This document shows, piece by piece, positions 60,665 to 64,000 of a stretch of DNA of 64,000 nt. Positions within the stretch are counted from its first letter, which is position 1. The number at the start of each line of letters is the position of its first letter. The notes under the pieces were generated by a model. It did no database searches. It worked only from the letters and a program-made list of their open reading frames with translations, and had not been told where the DNA came from. The DNA is taken from positions 165,836,382-165,900,381 of the forward strand of contig NC_080570.1 in NCBI RefSeq assembly GCF_030247185.1, in the 5' to 3' direction. Made by a program: the position numbers and the translations under genes. Source of the stretch: Malaya genurostris (Eukaryota; Arthropoda; Insecta; Diptera; Culicidae).

Positions 60665-62862
60665 TTTACGATCAAAAACTTCTCACTCTTCCAGTGGGTG
60701 AATTTTATAAAGATGCCTCGTAGTAAAAAATTATTCTGGCTTCGAAATTGAATCGATTTTTAGGTGAAAATATTTATTAGCAATTATCTCCACATATAAA
60801 CAAACAAGGACATCTATATTAACGATATCATCAAAACTCGAAATAGAGTCATTCAGAAAAAAATTTTAATGTCCGCCGTATTCCTGTATTCTTTAGCCTG
60901 CCATTGAACGAGATACGGAAATTATTTAAACTTCTGCCGTCTCATATTGCGTTTAAGGTTCAAAAGTTTGCATGTGAAGTTCAAAAGCTTTTGTTTTAAT
61001 TATATTAAACGGGTTTGCAATTGCAAGAGTAGCAACCTGTCAAAATTTTGCTTCTCCATCGCGAAAATTCAAACTACTCGCACGCAAAGTAGTCTAAATT
61101 GATTAATGTGACAAAACTGCAGGAGTTAAAATCGAACACCGGATGTCGCAAAATTGTTGAAAAGAGTGGTCATTTGTGACCAAGCGGACAACCCCAATAT
61201 TTCCATTGAGCTTGGGCAAACTGTTGTTTCCTATCCTCAAGCAGTACAAGTGTCTCGTTCGTTCGTCAAAATTAAATCATTCAGTGAAGCAAATGTACAT
61301 AGTTATACGTTCTCTCATTTCTAATTCTAATTTCAACATCCATATCGGTACATACAAATTCAACGTTTCAAATGGTCAATACTCGTGAACGCAGTGAGAG
61401 TCTTAGACTCGATTGATTAGGATATGAACAATAATTGATGATAATAAAGCAATTAATTTGCACGCCTTTGACAGAATGAGTTGCCACTGTAAATCCTCCT
61501 CGAACGTAGTCGCAGCATATCGAAAACCGCATGAAACCTGATACTGCAGGAATGCATGTCATCACACGCTCATTGTTATCAGAGATAATTATCACGTGAT
61601 TCCATTTAATCATCGCTACATTTGTGTATTGAGAGAAGATTGTCGCCAGTCTTGTTCGCACCAGGAACGGATAATCGTAGCAAACTACAAGAAGATATGC
61701 ACTAAGAAAGTCTTCCGATTGACCTATGCTGCGATCTTCCATCGTTTCCCAGTTTGTACGGTGCTGGTATTTTCTTTCAGTGCCAACAACAGTGTTGTGA
61801 TACCGCAAAGAGCCCTCATCTCAATCGAACCTCAGGCCTTCAGGCCTGCTGCATTCACAATCCACCCGATGCCGACGGCTCAGACCCCTCGTCAGAGACC
61901 CTACCTTGCTGCAGTCCATTGTGATAAAGCTCAGCTCAGCTCAGCGTTCCGACCAGACGATGCTTCGCAAGTAATTAAATAAGACTACACTTGAATAGTG
62001 GTTTTATTCGTCACCTTGAAGCGAAAACAAAAAAGAAACAAAGCTGTTGGCAGTTAGTCTGTCCGTCCTGTCAGGTGGTCAGCTGCAAAGGAAATTGAGA
62101 AGCGTTGAGAGTCGTCGATCCAACGGTTTTTTTAGGCACAATCTTTGTATGTTGTCTGTGACGATTATTATGTGAATTCCAATCGATCCGCTTTGATTAT
62201 ATCATTCTTAGTAGGCACTTGCTATGTCACCACCGTTACTCACAGTGGTGGTGGCATTTCCCAATCAAATGAATTTACTTATGCATGCATGCATTACTGG
62301 ACCCCGCCTGCTATGTCCGTACGCGACATCGCACCTTCGGATGACATTTTGACAGCGGCTGGTCGAATGGTTGGCTGATGATAAACGACAGAAGAGCCAC
62401 TGGATGACCCTGAACGAATGTTGGAATCTTGCCCATCGCCGATAGCTACGAATATAGTTGCACAGGACAATACAGGTTATCTAAATATAACATGCGAAGC
62501 ACATTTCAGTCCACTGTATAGTAACAACTACTCGACGACCATATGACGATGCAGAAAATGACAACGGGTAAAATCTGTTAATAGCACTCAACTTGGGGAG
62601 ATGGTATCCAGTGTATCGTATCTAGGCTGAACCGTAGAACCGGTTAACAATTCATTTGCACAGCCAATTAATGTTATGTCTTTGAACGGGGCATAAAAGT
62701 TGAAAGCTTATCGAAACGAGAAAAAACTAGATGACTTCCCGGTACGACGCAGACTTCTACATACACGGTCAAACAAAAGGCAAATACTTAATTGAAAAAA
62801 AAAATATATTCCGAACGTGGAAACTCTGACTGACAAAGTTTTCCCCCGGCCCCCCTCCGCAG
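60665..62862. other. Intergenic, no gene recognised
   Basis: Frames on both strands at 61368-61982 overlap without recognisable domains. There is no repeat I can name. Confidence 0.3.
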
Positions 62863-62911
62863 TACGTGCCTGACGATGACTACGCCGCTGAAGGATCCGG
62901 AAATGGTGATG
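62863..62911 (+). CDS. Candidate small exon encoding an acidic Ser-Gly stretch (weak)
   Basis: A strong-looking acceptor (a polypyrimidine run, then 'ctccgcag', AG at 62861-62862) precedes an open frame reading YVPDDDYAAEGSGNGDG. Donors 'gtgatg' (62906) and 'gtgttg' (62912) are possible but poor. Acidic residues before Ser-Gly are typical glycosaminoglycan attachment sites, as in syndecan- or perlecan-like proteoglycans. No neighbouring exon is visible in the window, so this is only a suggestion. Confidence 0.25.
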
Positions 62912-64000
62912 GTGTTGCAGTTTTAATTATAATTTCATTTACATTTCCATTTCAATTTGGCTTCCGACAAAGTCACCGCGAGAGATTTTATCTGCGCAAC
63001 CAGACACAGAGCAAAGAAAAAACACGGTTCTGATCCATCCTTTCCTGGCAGACGGGCAAATCTTTCGAAAAGTAGTTACGATGTTTGAATAATCAGAATA
63101 CAGAAATCAAAACGATTAATTTTGTTCGCTTCTATCCTCGGCATGTGAAACCGAAAATTTCAACATGGGCACTGCAATGCAGTACAATGCAATCGAAGTG
63201 TGCCATGCTTCGCCGACGATTAGTTTGACTTTTGATTTTATGAAGAACAGAAGCACATTCAACGGATCGCAGTGCACAGTGATGCTTTTTCGTGCGAAAG
63301 TTGGCAAAAATCCTAAATATAAAGCTGATAAACGTCTGCTGGATGAGTTTTTATTTATAATTTAACGTCACTAAATATATTCCTATCTTGATATTATATG
63401 GTAAAATTTTCGATCCATCTAAAAGTGATATGAAGCAACGCTTGATTTTATAAATTACCTTTTTGCCTTTCTCGTATAGAAAGGCTATGTAATGCACCTG
63501 GACAAACTGAGAAAATGTCAGAGTGTGTGACAGACAGAGCTAATAAAAGTCATTTTCATTGACTGAAAAATAGACGAAAATGACAAGAAATTACTGTCAC
63601 TCTCAGCTTCGCTTGCAAACTATGAGAACGAAATCCATGTCCAGTCAATGACATAAGCGGGACAGTAGTTTCAAAATTGTGTTTTTTCTTTCATTTGCCC
63701 TTTCAGTCATTTGCAGTTTTCAGTGAAAATCCCATAGTATGCAGCGTCGATATTCAACCAAAGCTGTGAGAATTGAAAACGACAGAAAAAGGTTTCACAA
63801 TAAGTTTTAACTGTTGGTGCTCGAATTTGTAGTAGTTTTGGTTTCCAAAGAAGTTCTGGGATGTAATTACTTCGATTTACCATATTTTGGTCACTTTTTA
63901 TAGCCAAGCGTCACATAATTTCAATACATCGATGAAAGAATGAGAATTGAAATTCTGCTGTTGCTACCTGAAGACGTTAGTTTGGTTTCGTCTTGTCACA
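62912..64000. other. Intergenic, with a dispersed-repeat end at 63466-63500
   Basis: 'tttttgcctttctcgtatag' with 'aaaggctatgtaatgcacc' (63459-63500) is another end of the 'cctttctcatat' repeat family. Otherwise no gene is recognisable up to the window edge. Confidence 0.4.

Noticed and set aside
60373..60675. Three overlapping minus-strand frames encoding a repeated 'SHFAERVISPKESFRRK'-type peptide
   Set aside because: They are translations of the 17-bp tandem repeat in all three frames (17 is not a multiple of three); no gene evidence.

Overview
The window is AT-rich eukaryotic DNA from a dipteran, most probably a mosquito. The grounds are one insect-type gene split by GT-AG introns (two of them about 6 kb), an ITmD37E-type transposase relic (a family first described in mosquitoes), Himar1-like and Mos1-like mariners, a Jockey-clade retrotransposon, a tRNA-derived SINE, and dispersed repeats with the 'cacctagtggtgtaat...gcctttctcatat' ends that I associate with mosquito genomes. 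The species cannot be named from the sequence alone.

Only one host protein-coding gene can be read completely. It lies on the minus strand in five coding exons: 23512-23206, 23074-22752, 16795-13774, 7239-6950 and 6886-6146. The joins keep phase and give 1560 residues: signal peptide, cysteine N-cap, roughly forty leucine-rich repeats, cysteine C-cap, a fibronectin-III-like segment, one transmembrane helix and a glutamine-rich tail of about 100 residues. It resembles insect Artichoke/Chaoptin-type LRR adhesion proteins. Its two long introns hold a 3.9-kb degenerate 'agcagttttt' array with higher-order tandem duplications (intron 3), and a broken mariner plus several hairpin or MITE-like elements (intron 2).

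The rest is intergenic and dominated by mobile DNA. Positions 1-5.4 kb hold a dispersed palindromic repeat family, an ITmD37E relic and a mariner relic. A full-length Jockey-clade element (30506-35278, 15-bp target duplication) carries a SINE in ORF1. A perfect hAT-type MITE lies at 36596-36757 and a palindromic repeat cluster at 38.2-40.3 kb. At 47103-51810 a foldback element with about 0.9-kb arms was invaded by a mariner and a 5'-truncated non-LTR element. At 54945-56424 a Mos1-like mariner carries a 245-bp MITE. At 58472-60664 there is an element whose ends are built of 'catttcgccgaaag' modules. The transposases are broken by frameshifts, stops or loss of catalytic residues. The Jockey ORF2 is open but has unusual residues at both active sites.

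Long parts of 23.6-29.7, 40.3-47.1, 51.8-54.9 and 60.7-64 kb show no gene I can support, apart from one weak candidate exon at 62863. No rRNA, convincing tRNA gene, CRISPR array or bacterial-type operon was seen.
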